DNA from: Actinomycetota bacterium
GTDB lineage: Bacteria; Actinomycetota; Actinomycetes; Nanopelagicales; Nanopelagicaceae
Length of the DNA stretch: 12,396 nt
Assembly: GCA_947488645.1 (NCBI GenBank)
Contig: CANLAC010000023.1
Location: forward strand, 1 to 12,396
Reading direction: 5' to 3'
A model generated the notes under the pieces. It was not told the origin of the DNA, ran no database searches, and saw only the letters and a program-made list of their open reading frames with translations. Every line of letters starts with the position of its first letter. The first letter of the stretch is position 1. The position numbers were made by a program, and so were the translations under genes. Of this stretch, positions 1-6,541 are shown piece after piece.

Positions 1-272
1 TATTTTCATTTAGCGCAAAAGAGTGGTGGATTCTTCTGGGACTAATTCTCGGAGCACAACTGCTGGGGCATTCAATGTTTAACTCTGCGCTAAAGAGAGT
101 TTCACCAGCAGTAGTTTCTTTAATTGTGTTTTTCGAAGTCCCAGTTAGTGCTGTTCTTGCAGCATGGTGGCTGGATCAAAGACCTCCAGCTGGAATCATT
201 CCAGGAATTGCACTGATTCTTATTGGTTGCGTGTTAGTTGTCACCAGAACACGAGGTGCAAGGAATGATTGA
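1..272 (+). CDS. EamA/DMT-family transporter, 3' end only
   Basis: This is the C-terminal part (about 89 residues) of a drug/metabolite-type permease; the gene enters from the left edge and the frame is open from base 3 to the TGA at 270-272. Visible are a WWILLGLILGAQLLGHSMFN helix, then AxKRVSPAVVSLIVFFEVPVSA, in which a helix carries the small, Pro- and Glu-containing pattern typical of the second EamA repeat, then a last helix PGIALILIGCVLVV and a short basic tail. The family consists of ten-helix inner-membrane exporters or importers of small metabolites; the substrate cannot be told. An internal ATG at 75 is not the real start, because the reading frame and the hydrophobic helix continue upstream of it. 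The stop overlaps the start of the next gene by 8 bases, suggesting co-transcription. Confidence 0.85.
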   Translation, partial: FSFSAKEWWILLGLILGAQLLGHSMFNSALKRVSPAVVSLIVFFEVPVSAVLAAWWLDQRPPAGIIPGIALILIGCVLVVTRTRGARND

Positions 273-1110
273 TTTACATACACATACGACTTGCAGCGAT
301 GGCACTGATCGTCCAAGAGATTTAGTGAACAAGGCTATTGTTCAAGGTTTAGAGGTATTAGGAATCTCAGATCACGACACAACTTCAGGGTGGGAAGAAG
401 CAACGCAAACATTGCGGGGAAGCCTAAAGTTAGCGCTAGGTGCTGAAATATCTTGCCTAACAACTGATGGCGTAAGCGTTCATATGTTAGGAATGCTTTT
501 TGATCCAAATCATGAAGAGATGCAGCAGGTGTTAGAAGAAACTCGCGATGGCCGCTTGCCACGTATGCGAAAAATAATTGAAAAAATGCGTGCCGAAGGT
601 ATGGATATTTCAATAGAAGATGTTGAAAAAGCCATGCCGGTTGGTGCCACAATGGGACGTCCGCACTTGGCTGATGCTTTAGTTGCAAAAAAGATTGTTA
701 AATCTCGCGATGAAGCTTTTATTGATTTATTACACAATGATTCACGTTTTTATGTTTCTCATGCCGCCCCAACGCCAGTTGAGGCAATTGCGTTGATTCG
801 CAGAGCAGGGGGAGTTGCTGTTATTGCCCATCCTTTTGCTTCTCACCGGGGACAAATCTTGAAACCCGATGATTTTGCAGACTTGGTAGCTGCAGGCCTT
901 AATGGAATTGAAGTAGATCACAGAGACCAAAACCCTGATGAGCGTGCAATGTTACGCGTGATTGCTCAAGAGTTAGATCTTGTTGTTACTGGCAGCAGTG
1001 ACTATCACGGCACTGGAAAAATGAATTTATTAGCAGAAAACCACACAAGTAGGGAACAATGGCAGAAGTTAGAGTCACAAGCAGATGCACGAAGGGTGGT
1101 TAACGCATGA
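265..1110 (+). CDS. PHP-domain phosphoesterase (YciV/TrpH, RNase AM-like)
   Basis: A 281-residue metal-dependent phosphoesterase of the PHP superfamily. The metal-site motifs appear in order: DLHTHTTCSDG (residues 3-13), DHDTT (36-40), Glu61, His73, GRPH (131-134), AHP (188-190), Glu216 and the C-terminal SSDYHG (244-249). Length and order match the stand-alone YciV/TrpH group, whose characterised members hydrolyse nucleoside 3',5'-bisphosphates (Cv1693) or remove 5' nucleotides from short RNA (RNase AM). The exact substrate here is an inference. I chose the ATG at 265 rather than the TTG at 238: the PHP strand begins directly after it, and AGGTG at 254-258 gives a well-spaced ribosome site. 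It overlaps the preceding transporter by 8 bases, and its TGA overlaps the next ATG (ATGA), so it is translationally coupled to the MarC gene. Confidence 0.9.
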   Translation: MIDLHTHTTCSDGTDRPRDLVNKAIVQGLEVLGISDHDTTSGWEEATQTLRGSLKLALGAEISCLTTDGVSVHMLGMLFDPNHEEMQQVLEETRDGRLPRMRKIIEKMRAEGMDISIEDVEKAMPVGATMGRPHLADALVAKKIVKSRDEAFIDLLHNDSRFYVSHAAPTPVEAIALIRRAGGVAVIAHPFASHRGQILKPDDFADLVAAGLNGIEVDHRDQNPDERAMLRVIAQELDLVVTGSSDYHGTGKMNLLAENHTSREQWQKLESQADARRVVNA

Positions 1111-1718
1111 AAGACATAAGCGCAGTAACTTTTGCGGTCCAATCTTTTGTCACGTTATTTGTGATCATGGATCCACCTGGTGCAACTCCAATTTTCTTAG
1201 GTTTGGTTGCAGATAAATCACCTCGAGTTCGTCGCATACTGGCTATTCAAGCAGCAGGTGTTTCTCTCCTTGTGATCTCAATATTTGCTCTCTTTGGCCG
1301 GGCGATTTTAAATTATCTAAATATCTCTATGGAAGCACTGCAGGCTGCAGGAGCGCTTTTGCTTTTATTAGTTGCATTAGAACTGTTAACTGGAAATGCT
1401 AAAAAGCATGGTGATGATGAGGATTCCAATATTGCATTGGTTCCACTCGGCACACCTATTTTGGCTGGGCCTGGCGCAATCGTTGCAACGATGATCTTCG
1501 TTCAGCAAGTAGACACAACCAGCATGGCACTTGGCTTAGTGGCAGCGGTCATCGCAGTCCACGTTGCCATTGCCGCAGCCCTAATGGCTTCAACGACAAT
1601 TTTAAATGTCATCAAGGAATCAGGAGTCACTCTGGTTGCACGTATTGCAGGTTTATTACTTGCAGCTATTGCAGTACAAATGCTTGTTGATGCAATCCGC
1701 GTATTTGTTGCGGCTTAG
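1107..1718 (+). CDS. MarC family (UPF0056) integral membrane protein
   Basis: A 203-residue protein with about six membrane helices (roughly residues 7-30, 43-68, 74-95, 113-132, 138-163 and 175-198). The N-terminal FxxLFVIMDPPGATPIFLGL and the central PLGTPILAGPGAI segment are hallmark sequences of the MarC/UPF0056 family, and the length is that of the full family. The biochemical role of the family is unsettled; the early link of E. coli MarC to multiple antibiotic resistance was not upheld, so no transport substrate is assigned. The start overlaps the PHP gene stop by 4 bases, with a GGGTGG-like ribosome site just upstream. At its 3' end the TAG (1716-1718) interlocks with the TAA of the convergent helicase gene. 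A PHP-MarC-DEAD helicase neighbourhood is common in Actinobacteria. Confidence 0.92.
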   Translation: MKDISAVTFAVQSFVTLFVIMDPPGATPIFLGLVADKSPRVRRILAIQAAGVSLLVISIFALFGRAILNYLNISMEALQAAGALLLLLVALELLTGNAKKHGDDEDSNIALVPLGTPILAGPGAIVATMIFVQQVDTTSMALGLVAAVIAVHVAIAAALMASTTILNVIKESGVTLVARIAGLLLAAIAVQMLVDAIRVFVAA

Positions 1719-3061
1719 CTCTCTTTAAACTTCTTGGTACGAGTGCGTGTGCGCTCGGTGCGTTCAGTGCGAACTGGCGCAGCCGCTTGCTTAGCACGTG
1801 GTGCTCGAGATTCTTTGGATTCAACTTTTGCTACAGGCTTTGCCTTAACAAGTCGACCTGTTGAACCAGCTGGGATATTGAGAGTTTGATACAAGTGCTC
1901 TGAGGATGAATAAGTCTCTTCAGGTTCTGCAAGACCAAGCTCTAGAACCTGATTAATCATCTTCCAACGCGCAAGCTCATCCCAGTCAACAAATGTCACA
2001 GCGATACCGTGAGCACCTGCGCGAGCCGTACGGCCAATGCGGTGCACATATGTCTTCTCATCTTCTGGACATTGATAGTTGATTACGTGTGTGATGCCAT
2101 CGATATCAATACCGCGGGCTGCAACATCGGTTGCAACTAGCACATCTGATTTGCCGGCCTTGAAATCACTTAATGCTTTTTCACGTGCACTTTGGCCTAG
2201 ATCACCATGAATTGGCGCTGCTTTGAAGCCACGTTCCAATAAATCTTCAGCGGTCTTTTGTGCTGTGCGCTTTGTGCGACAGAAAACCATTGTTGGTCCA
2301 CGACCATCTGCCTGCAAAATACGTGCCAGCATTTCAATTTTATCCATTGCGTGAGCACGCAAAACATGTTGCTTAATGCGTGTAACAACAGCACCTTCAT
2401 CTTCACTGTCCTGTGTGCGAATGTGAATTGGTTGATTCATGAAGCGGCGAGCAAGAGCAATGATGTCTCCAGGCATTGTGGCCGAGAACAACATAGTTTG
2501 GGCGCGATTAGGTGTGCTTGAAAGAATCTTTTCGACATCCGGCAAGAAACCAAGATCTAACATTTCATCTGCTTCATCAAGAACCAAGCGAGAAACTTCT
2601 TTAAGTTTTAGCTGTCCTTGGCGAGATAAATCAAGAAGTCGGCCTGGTGTGCCCACAACAATTTCAACACCGGCGTGTAGTGCTTCAATCTGTGGCTCAA
2701 ATGCACGACCGCCATAAACAGCAAGTGTGCGGATACCGCGGTTAGAGGCAAGCTCTTCAATATCGCGTGTTACCTGAGTACATAGTTCGCGGGTAGGAAC
2801 AACGATTAAAACCTGTGGCATTCCTTTGTTTGCAAAATCAGCCCACTCGGGATCCTGAGGAGCAATAACTCGTTCAATAACTGGAATACCAAATGCAAGG
2901 GTCTTACCGGTACCTGTTTTAGCTTGTCCGATTACATCGCCATCAGCAAGTGCGATTGGCAGAACCATTTCTTGAATGGCAAATGGGGCCAAGAAGCCAT
3001 GTGCGTGAAGTGCTTCAATTGTTTGGCTGCGCAGGGGCAGTTCGGCAAATGTTGGTGACAT
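1715..3061 (-). CDS. DEAD-box ATP-dependent RNA helicase (RhlE-type)
   Basis: A 448-residue cytoplasmic RNA helicase that unwinds or remodels RNA duplexes, expected in ribosome assembly or mRNA turnover. All superfamily 2 motifs are present in order: Q motif ending AIQ (28-30), Walker A AKTGTGKT (47-54), PTREL (89-93), TPGR (138-141), DEAD (162-165), SAT (193-195), VATDVAARGID (309-319) and HRIGRTARAG (340-349). The last 50 or so residues form a low-complexity basic tail with repeated RTE/RTR units ending KKFKES, typical of a flexible RNA-binding extension. It lies 21 bases after tetR on the same strand, with AGGA about 10 bases before its ATG, so the two are probably one transcription unit. 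Resembles the RhlE (Rv3211) group, which is also near a TetR gene (Rv3208) in mycobacteria. Specific RNA targets are unknown. Confidence 0.95.
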   Translation of the reverse strand: MSPTFAELPLRSQTIEALHAHGFLAPFAIQEMVLPIALADGDVIGQAKTGTGKTLAFGIPVIERVIAPQDPEWADFANKGMPQVLIVVPTRELCTQVTRDIEELASNRGIRTLAVYGGRAFEPQIEALHAGVEIVVGTPGRLLDLSRQGQLKLKEVSRLVLDEADEMLDLGFLPDVEKILSSTPNRAQTMLFSATMPGDIIALARRFMNQPIHIRTQDSEDEGAVVTRIKQHVLRAHAMDKIEMLARILQADGRGPTMVFCRTKRTAQKTAEDLLERGFKAAPIHGDLGQSAREKALSDFKAGKSDVLVATDVAARGIDIDGITHVINYQCPEDEKTYVHRIGRTARAGAHGIAVTFVDWDELARWKMINQVLELGLAEPEETYSSSEHLYQTLNIPAGSTGRLVKAKPVAKVESKESRAPRAKQAAAPVRTERTERTRTRTKKFKES

Positions 3062-3082
3062 ATAAATTTGTTCCTATCGGGA

Positions 3083-3694
3083 TTAATTGCGCGGAAAACC
3101 TGAAATGCCTCGCCACATGAGGTTGTGAACTAGTTCCACAGCCTCTTGTCGACTCAACTTGCTATCTCGTTCGAGCCAGTGACGAGCAGTTACTTGCGCA
3201 TAACCAATCATTCCAACACCCAAAAGCATCGATGCCTCTTTTGGTAGGCCAGTATCAATTGCAATTACAGCACTAGCTGCAGCTGCACAGTCGTACGTCA
3301 TACGGTTAAGCCGTTGTCGAACCTGTGGTTCAACACTCATATCACTTTCAAAAAGCAGACGAAATGCTTCGCCTTCCTTTTCAATGAATGCAAAGTAAGC
3401 ATCAACGGTTGCATGCACTCGATCCTTGTTATCTGGAGTCGAAGCAATTGCCTTTTGAATTTCAAATACCAAAGAATCGATGTGCAAATCTAGAACTGCC
3501 AGGTATAAATCGAGTTTTGATGGGAAGTGCTGGTATAAAACCGGCTTTGAAACATTTGCACGATCTGCAATTTCATCCATTGCAGCAGAGTGGTAGCCAG
3601 CAGCGGTGAATACTTCAAGGGCTGCTGAAAGCAACAATGCTCGGCGCTCATCGCGAGGCAAACGCGCCTTGTTGGTTGTGTCTACGTTACTCAT
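3083..3694 (-). CDS. TetR/AcrR-family transcriptional regulator
   Basis: A 203-residue one-component repressor-type protein. The N-terminal helix-turn-helix spans roughly residues 15-65: RRALLLSAALEVFTAAGYHS, then MDEIADRANVSKPVLYQHF and PSKLDLYLAVL, the classic TetR recognition-helix pattern. The remaining 140 residues are a helical ligand-binding and dimerisation domain with no recognisable ligand signature. The gene is first in a minus-strand unit with the DEAD helicase and diverges from mshB. There is no Shine-Dalgarno before the ATG, but a TANNNT-type -10 element lies 7 bases upstream, which suggests a leaderless mRNA. The inverted repeat in the 30-bp divergent gap is a candidate autoregulatory operator, so it may also control mshB; this is inference. 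A TetR gene near an RhlE-type helicase is also seen in mycobacteria (Rv3208/Rv3211). Confidence 0.92.
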   Translation of the reverse strand: MSNVDTTNKARLPRDERRALLLSAALEVFTAAGYHSAAMDEIADRANVSKPVLYQHFPSKLDLYLAVLDLHIDSLVFEIQKAIASTPDNKDRVHATVDAYFAFIEKEGEAFRLLFESDMSVEPQVRQRLNRMTYDCAAAASAVIAIDTGLPKEASMLLGVGMIGYAQVTARHWLERDSKLSRQEAVELVHNLMWRGISGFPRN

Positions 3695-3701
3695 TGGAGT
3701 A

Positions 3702-3707
3702 ATCGTA
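3702..3707 (-). promoter_or_regulatory. -10 element of a leaderless tetR promoter
   Basis: On the minus strand TACGAT (TANNNT pattern) is followed by exactly 7 bases and then the tetR ATG. That spacing would place the transcription start on the A of the start codon, giving a leaderless mRNA, which is common in Actinobacteria and agrees with the lack of any ribosome site. No convincing -35 box is seen; its position would fall on the mshB start codon. Confidence 0.45.
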
Positions 3708-3710
3708 CGG

Positions 3711-3716
3711 CAGAAT
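3711..3716 (+). promoter_or_regulatory. Weak -10 candidate for mshB (leaderless)
   Basis: CAGAAT (4 of 6 matches to TATAAT, including the key A at position 2 and T at position 6) sits 8 bases before the mshB ATG. No Shine-Dalgarno precedes that ATG, so a leaderless transcript is the simplest reading. The -35 would lie within the 5' end of tetR and is not recognisable. Confidence 0.3.
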
Positions 3717-3724
3717 TACCAATC

Positions 3725-4591
3725 ATGAACCGCCCCTATGAAGGTATTCGCATCCTGCTCGTACATGCACATCCTGATGATGAAACCATCAACAATGGAG
3801 CAACAATGGCTCTTTATGCCGATCGTGGGGCTCAAGTGACCCTTGTGACCTGCACACGTGGCGAAGAGGGCGAAGTATTAGTTCCTGGGCTCTCTCATCT
3901 TGCTAGTACGGAGCAAGATTTGCTGGGATCACATCGTGAAACAGAACTTGCACTTGCTATGAAAGCTCTTGGAATTTCTGATTATCGATTCCTTGGAGCA
4001 CCGTCTACAAAATTTAGAGATAGCGGCATGATGGGTACGGAACCAAATAATCGCCCCGATGTTTTTTGGCAGGCAGATCTAGACACCACAGCAAAAATTC
4101 TTGTAGAAGTAATTGAAGAAGTAAAACCACATATCTTGATTACTTATGATGAAATTGGCGGATACGGCCACCCTGATCACATTCAGGCACATAGGGTTGC
4201 AATGCGTGCCTCAGAATTATCAACATGGCAGATTCAAAAGATTTATTGGAACACAATTCCTAAATCAGTCATCGCTCAAGGCATGGAAAAAATGAAGGAA
4301 ATTGGTTCAGATTTCTTTGGTGCCGAAAGTATTGATGACATTCCATTTGCAAAAGATGATGAGTTTGTAACAACATTGATTAACGGTGCTGCTTATGTTG
4401 ATTCAAAGATGGAAGCTATGAAAGCTCACGAAACCCAAATTGCTTTAGATGGCCCTTTCTTTGCCCTTTCAAATAATCTTGGAATGCAGATTTGGGGAGA
4501 CGAGTACTACACACTCGTGAAAGGCACAAAGAGTGCACCTTTTGATGCCGATGGACGTGAAACAGATTTAACATCAGGAGTTGTTCTGTAA
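3725..4591 (+). CDS. mshB: MshB, GlcNAc-inositol deacetylase of mycothiol biosynthesis
   Basis: A 288-residue zinc deacetylase of the LmbE/PIG-L family. It removes the acetyl group from 1-D-myo-inosityl-2-acetamido-2-deoxy-alpha-D-glucopyranoside to give GlcN-Ins, the step before MshC adds cysteine. Near the N-terminus is AHPDDE (15-20), with zinc ligands His16 and Asp19 and general base Asp18; GYGHPDH (146-152) supplies His149 and the third ligand His152. NGAT (24-27), TCTRGEEGEV (42-51), FRDSGMMGT (97-105), ITYDEIGGYG, the SNN (249-251) and the end ETDL(TS)G closely follow M. tuberculosis MshB (Rv1170). The related mycothiol S-conjugate amidase Mca is less likely: both length and C-terminus fit MshB. 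The ATG at 3725 has no ribosome site and may be leaderless. Its TAA shares a base with the next ATG (TAATG). Confidence 0.92.
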   Translation: MNRPYEGIRILLVHAHPDDETINNGATMALYADRGAQVTLVTCTRGEEGEVLVPGLSHLASTEQDLLGSHRETELALAMKALGISDYRFLGAPSTKFRDSGMMGTEPNNRPDVFWQADLDTTAKILVEVIEEVKPHILITYDEIGGYGHPDHIQAHRVAMRASELSTWQIQKIYWNTIPKSVIAQGMEKMKEIGSDFFGAESIDDIPFAKDDEFVTTLINGAAYVDSKMEAMKAHETQIALDGPFFALSNNLGMQIWGDEYYTLVKGTKSAPFDADGRETDLTSGVVL

Positions 4592-4902
4592 TGCGCTATT
4601 TGTTTTCAATTCTTTTAGGATTGGCACTTGGTGCAAGCTCTGTCTTTATTTATAGCCTCTATCCACCAGTTGGTTTGATACTCTCAATTGCAGCTACCTG
4701 CATTGGTATTTGGGCAGCTGGTCGGTTATGGGGAAAACGAGTCTATAGATTCATCGCCGCAGCTGCGTGGGGCTTTGTAATTTTGCGTGCTGGATTTCCT
4801 GGAGTTAATGAAGAGTATTTGATTCAAGGAAGTGCAATCGGAATTTCAATGATTAACTTTGGATTCATCGCAGTTGTGATTGCGATCTTGACTCCTCTTT
4901 AA
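4591..4902 (+). CDS. Small four-helix membrane protein downstream of mshB
   Basis: A 103-residue, strongly hydrophobic protein with about four membrane helices (residues 4-22, 26-45, 53-70 and 82-102) and a short basic loop (RLWGKRVYR) between helices 2 and 3. It begins on the last base of the mshB stop (TAATG), so translation is very probably coupled. A small membrane protein directly after mshB is conserved in many actinomycetes (Rv1171 in M. tuberculosis, DUF6113-like proteins in Streptomyces); position and topology match, but I cannot confirm homology by alignment. No function is known; a link to mycothiol or to membrane anchoring of its neighbours is only suggested by the conserved position. 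Its TAA (4900-4902) interlocks with the stop of the convergent cysS. Confidence 0.8.
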   Translation: MRYLFSILLGLALGASSVFIYSLYPPVGLILSIAATCIGIWAAGRLWGKRVYRFIAAAAWGFVILRAGFPGVNEEYLIQGSAIGISMINFGFIAVVIAILTPL

Positions 4903-6245
4903 GACCAGCTTTGCCCTTCGGCAGTATCTTTAATCTGAAGTCCAAGATTTTCTAATTGAACCCGCAACTCATCACTATCTGCCCAACGTTTTTCACTGCG
5001 GGCTTTGATGCGTTCATCGAGTAATTTCTTCATCTGAGGGGTTAATTCGCGAGCAATGATCGGGCGGCCAAGATCTAAGCCAAGCACCTGATCGGCATAT
5101 AGAAATAGCCCTCGCTTATCTTCAAGATTACTCTTTTCAATTTCTCGCAGTCTCAAAATTGCACGAGGTGTGTCGATGTCATTTGATAACGCATCAGCAA
5201 TCTCTTGATCAGATGTGGCTTCGCTAGAAGTGCCCCACTCGCTCATCTTTGTTCGCCAACGTTTCAATGTTTCATCGGCTGCTTGCAATGAATTCCACGT
5301 TAAATCCATTTGAGATCGGTATCTATTTTCAAGGAAGCACAGACGTAAAGCGAGTGGATCAATCCCCTTTGAGAGTAAATCTTCGACCAGGACTACATTG
5401 CCCGAGCTCTTTGACATCTTTCTACCCTCAAATAGCAGGTGTTCTCCATGAACCCACAAATCAACTGCTTCCTTACCAATAACAGCATTTGACTGAGCTC
5501 GTTCATTTTCGTGGTGCGGAAAACGCAAATCAATTCCGCCCACGTGAACATCAACATGGCCAGCTAGTAAATCTAAAGACATCGCAGAACATTCAATGTG
5601 CCATCCTGGAAATCCAGTTCCCCAAGGAGATTCCCACACCATTTCAGTTCTCTCGCCCGCAGATTTCCAAAGCGCCCAATCAGCATGGAATCTTTTTGCA
5701 CCGTCATTGTGATACTCATAGCGATGACCTGGTTTGAGTGAATCAAGTTTGTTGCCACTGATCGCACCATAGCTTGAGAATTTCTGAGCTTCAAAGTAAA
5801 CCGAGCTGTCCTCGCCAACATATGCAAAACCAGAGTCAATGAGTTTTTGAATCAAATCCTGCATTAATTCAATACTCTCACTTGCACGCGGGTACTGGTT
5901 AGCAGGAATAATGTTTAAGCGTGCCAGGTCTGCGTGAAATCTTTCTTCATACTTTCGAGCGATTTCAAATGGATCGACCTTTTCTAAAGTAGCTTGCTGC
6001 AACATTTTGTCATGCTCAACAAAATCATCTGACATATGTCCAACATCAGTAATATTCTGGACAGCATTTACTTTCATGCCTTCCAGTATCGCAATACGAG
6101 CAATCAGGTCAGAGAGTAAAAATGTTCGCAGATTGCCAACATGTGCATCGCGATAAACGGTTGGTCCGCAGCAGTACATATTCATCACGCCTTGTGTTGT
6201 TCCTACCTGCTGAAGTTCACGTGATTTAGTGTCATAGATCTTCAT
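4899..6245 (-). CDS. cysS: Cysteinyl-tRNA synthetase, divergent HVGN-type
   Basis: A 448-residue class I synthetase that charges tRNA-Cys. The zinc site that selects cysteine is complete: Cys26 (in YCCGPT), Cys219 (in GWHIECSAMS), His244 and Glu248 (in FPHHENE). KMSKS is at 276-280. The usual HIGH motif reads HVGN (35-38), with Asn replacing the final His, and is followed by LRTFLLSDLIAR; NITDVGHMSDD (64-74) is also a variant form. The C-terminal part ending ERIKARSEKRWADSDELR, then a LENLGLQIKDT segment, matches the CysRS tail. That tail and the HHENE glutamate argue against MshC, the CysRS-derived mycothiol ligase, although mshB lies next door. The gene overlaps the upstream 66-codon gene by 4 bases (ATGA) and so is translationally coupled to it. 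A similar HVGN-type paralogue exists in other Actinobacteria from memory. Confidence 0.88.
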   Translation of the reverse strand: MKIYDTKSRELQQVGTTQGVMNMYCCGPTVYRDAHVGNLRTFLLSDLIARIAILEGMKVNAVQNITDVGHMSDDFVEHDKMLQQATLEKVDPFEIARKYEERFHADLARLNIIPANQYPRASESIELMQDLIQKLIDSGFAYVGEDSSVYFEAQKFSSYGAISGNKLDSLKPGHRYEYHNDGAKRFHADWALWKSAGERTEMVWESPWGTGFPGWHIECSAMSLDLLAGHVDVHVGGIDLRFPHHENERAQSNAVIGKEAVDLWVHGEHLLFEGRKMSKSSGNVVLVEDLLSKGIDPLALRLCFLENRYRSQMDLTWNSLQAADETLKRWRTKMSEWGTSSEATSDQEIADALSNDIDTPRAILRLREIEKSNLEDKRGLFLYADQVLGLDLGRPIIARELTPQMKKLLDERIKARSEKRWADSDELRVQLENLGLQIKDTAEGQSWS

Positions 6246-6442
6246 GAGCGCTCAATTACCTCGCGCCAAATGAATATTGATTCATGGGTGAACTCAATTA
6301 ACTTCCCGTGGCGATTTCTCAAAGAATGGACAGTTTCAAGATGGCCAACAATGTCCCTGAATCCGCCTTCCGGATCGTGCAGCCGAATGCTGACCCTTTT
6401 GCCAATTAAAGCGGCAAAAGTGCTTTCTAGCTCGGTTGGCAT
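6242..6442 (-). CDS. Stand-alone SH3-like domain protein (Rv0428c-type, GNAT lost)
   Basis: A 66-residue protein with IGKRVSIRLHD (residues 13-23), FRDIVGHLE (28-36), a RNRHGKLIEF strand pair and ESIFIWREV near the end. This resembles the small N-terminal SH3-like beta-barrel that precedes the acetyltransferase domain in actinobacterial Rv0428c-type GNAT proteins. In many Actinobacteria a full-length GNAT gene lies at this very place, divergent from fdxA. Here the frame ends after the barrel and the overlapping ATGA starts cysS, so the catalytic domain is absent. The gene appears intact: good start, no internal stop, and a likely leaderless promoter with TATCGT 6 bases before its ATG. Its function is unknown; homology is judged by eye only and needs a profile search. 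Confidence 0.65.
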   Translation of the reverse strand: MPTELESTFAALIGKRVSIRLHDPEGGFRDIVGHLETVHSLRNRHGKLIEFTHESIFIWREVIERS

Positions 6443-6448
6443 AGTAGA

Positions 6449-6454
6449 ACGATA
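6449..6454 (-). promoter_or_regulatory. -10 element of a leaderless promoter for SH3-cysS unit
   Basis: TATCGT on the minus strand is followed by TCTACT and then the ATG of the 66-codon gene. A 6-base gap from a TANNNT hexamer to the start codon fits a transcription start at the A of ATG. No Shine-Dalgarno is visible and no clear -35 box. The arrangement repeats that in front of tetR. Confidence 0.42.
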
Positions 6455-6495
6455 AACCGATGGGGCAAATATCGCGCACTGGCCGAAGTAGGAGT

Positions 6496-6501
6496 TAGAA
6501 T
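6496..6501 (+). promoter_or_regulatory. Candidate -10 for the fdxA-dapC-manB operon
   Basis: TAGAAT (4 of 6 matches to TATAAT, including TA at the start and the final T) lies about 40 bases before the fdxA start, giving a leader of roughly 34 bases that contains a strong GGAGG ribosome site at 6531-6535. No good -35 box is found at 16-18 bases upstream, so the call is tentative. Confidence 0.35.
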
Positions 6502-6541
6502 TCGCCGGTAACCAATTCGCTCGACTTTTTGGAGGCAGCTC

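Larger units (their letters stand above)
3693..3723. promoter_or_regulatory. Candidate TetR operator between tetR and mshB
   Basis: An imperfect inverted repeat fills the 30-bp gap: ATTGG at 3693-3697 faces CCAAT at 3719-3723, with the inner arms also sharing TAAT/ATTA (left AGTAAT, right AATTA, one arm two bases longer) and a CGTACG hexamer near the centre. It covers the likely -10 elements of both divergent genes, which is where a TetR-family autoregulator would sit. The outer arms are exact but short, so chance cannot be excluded. Confidence 0.4.

Noticed and set aside
75..272. Treating the ATG at 75 as the start of a 65-residue protein
   Set aside because: The same frame continues hydrophobic and open upstream to base 3, matching the EamA repeat; the gene is cut by the window edge.
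335..688. Minus-strand open frame inside the PHP gene
   Set aside because: It lies wholly opposite a gene with a full set of PHP metal motifs and its translation shows no family features; it is a shadow frame.
2197..2717. Open frames on both strands inside the DEAD-box helicase
   Set aside because: All overlap conserved helicase motifs in the true frame, and their translations are Cys/His/Ser-rich shadows with no start context.
4899..6245. Annotating this gene as mshC because mshB is adjacent
   Set aside because: The fourth zinc-site residue Glu248 in HHENE and the CysRS-type C-terminal helical tail are present; MshC has HHEFS-like sequence and lacks that tail. tRNA synthetase is the better call.
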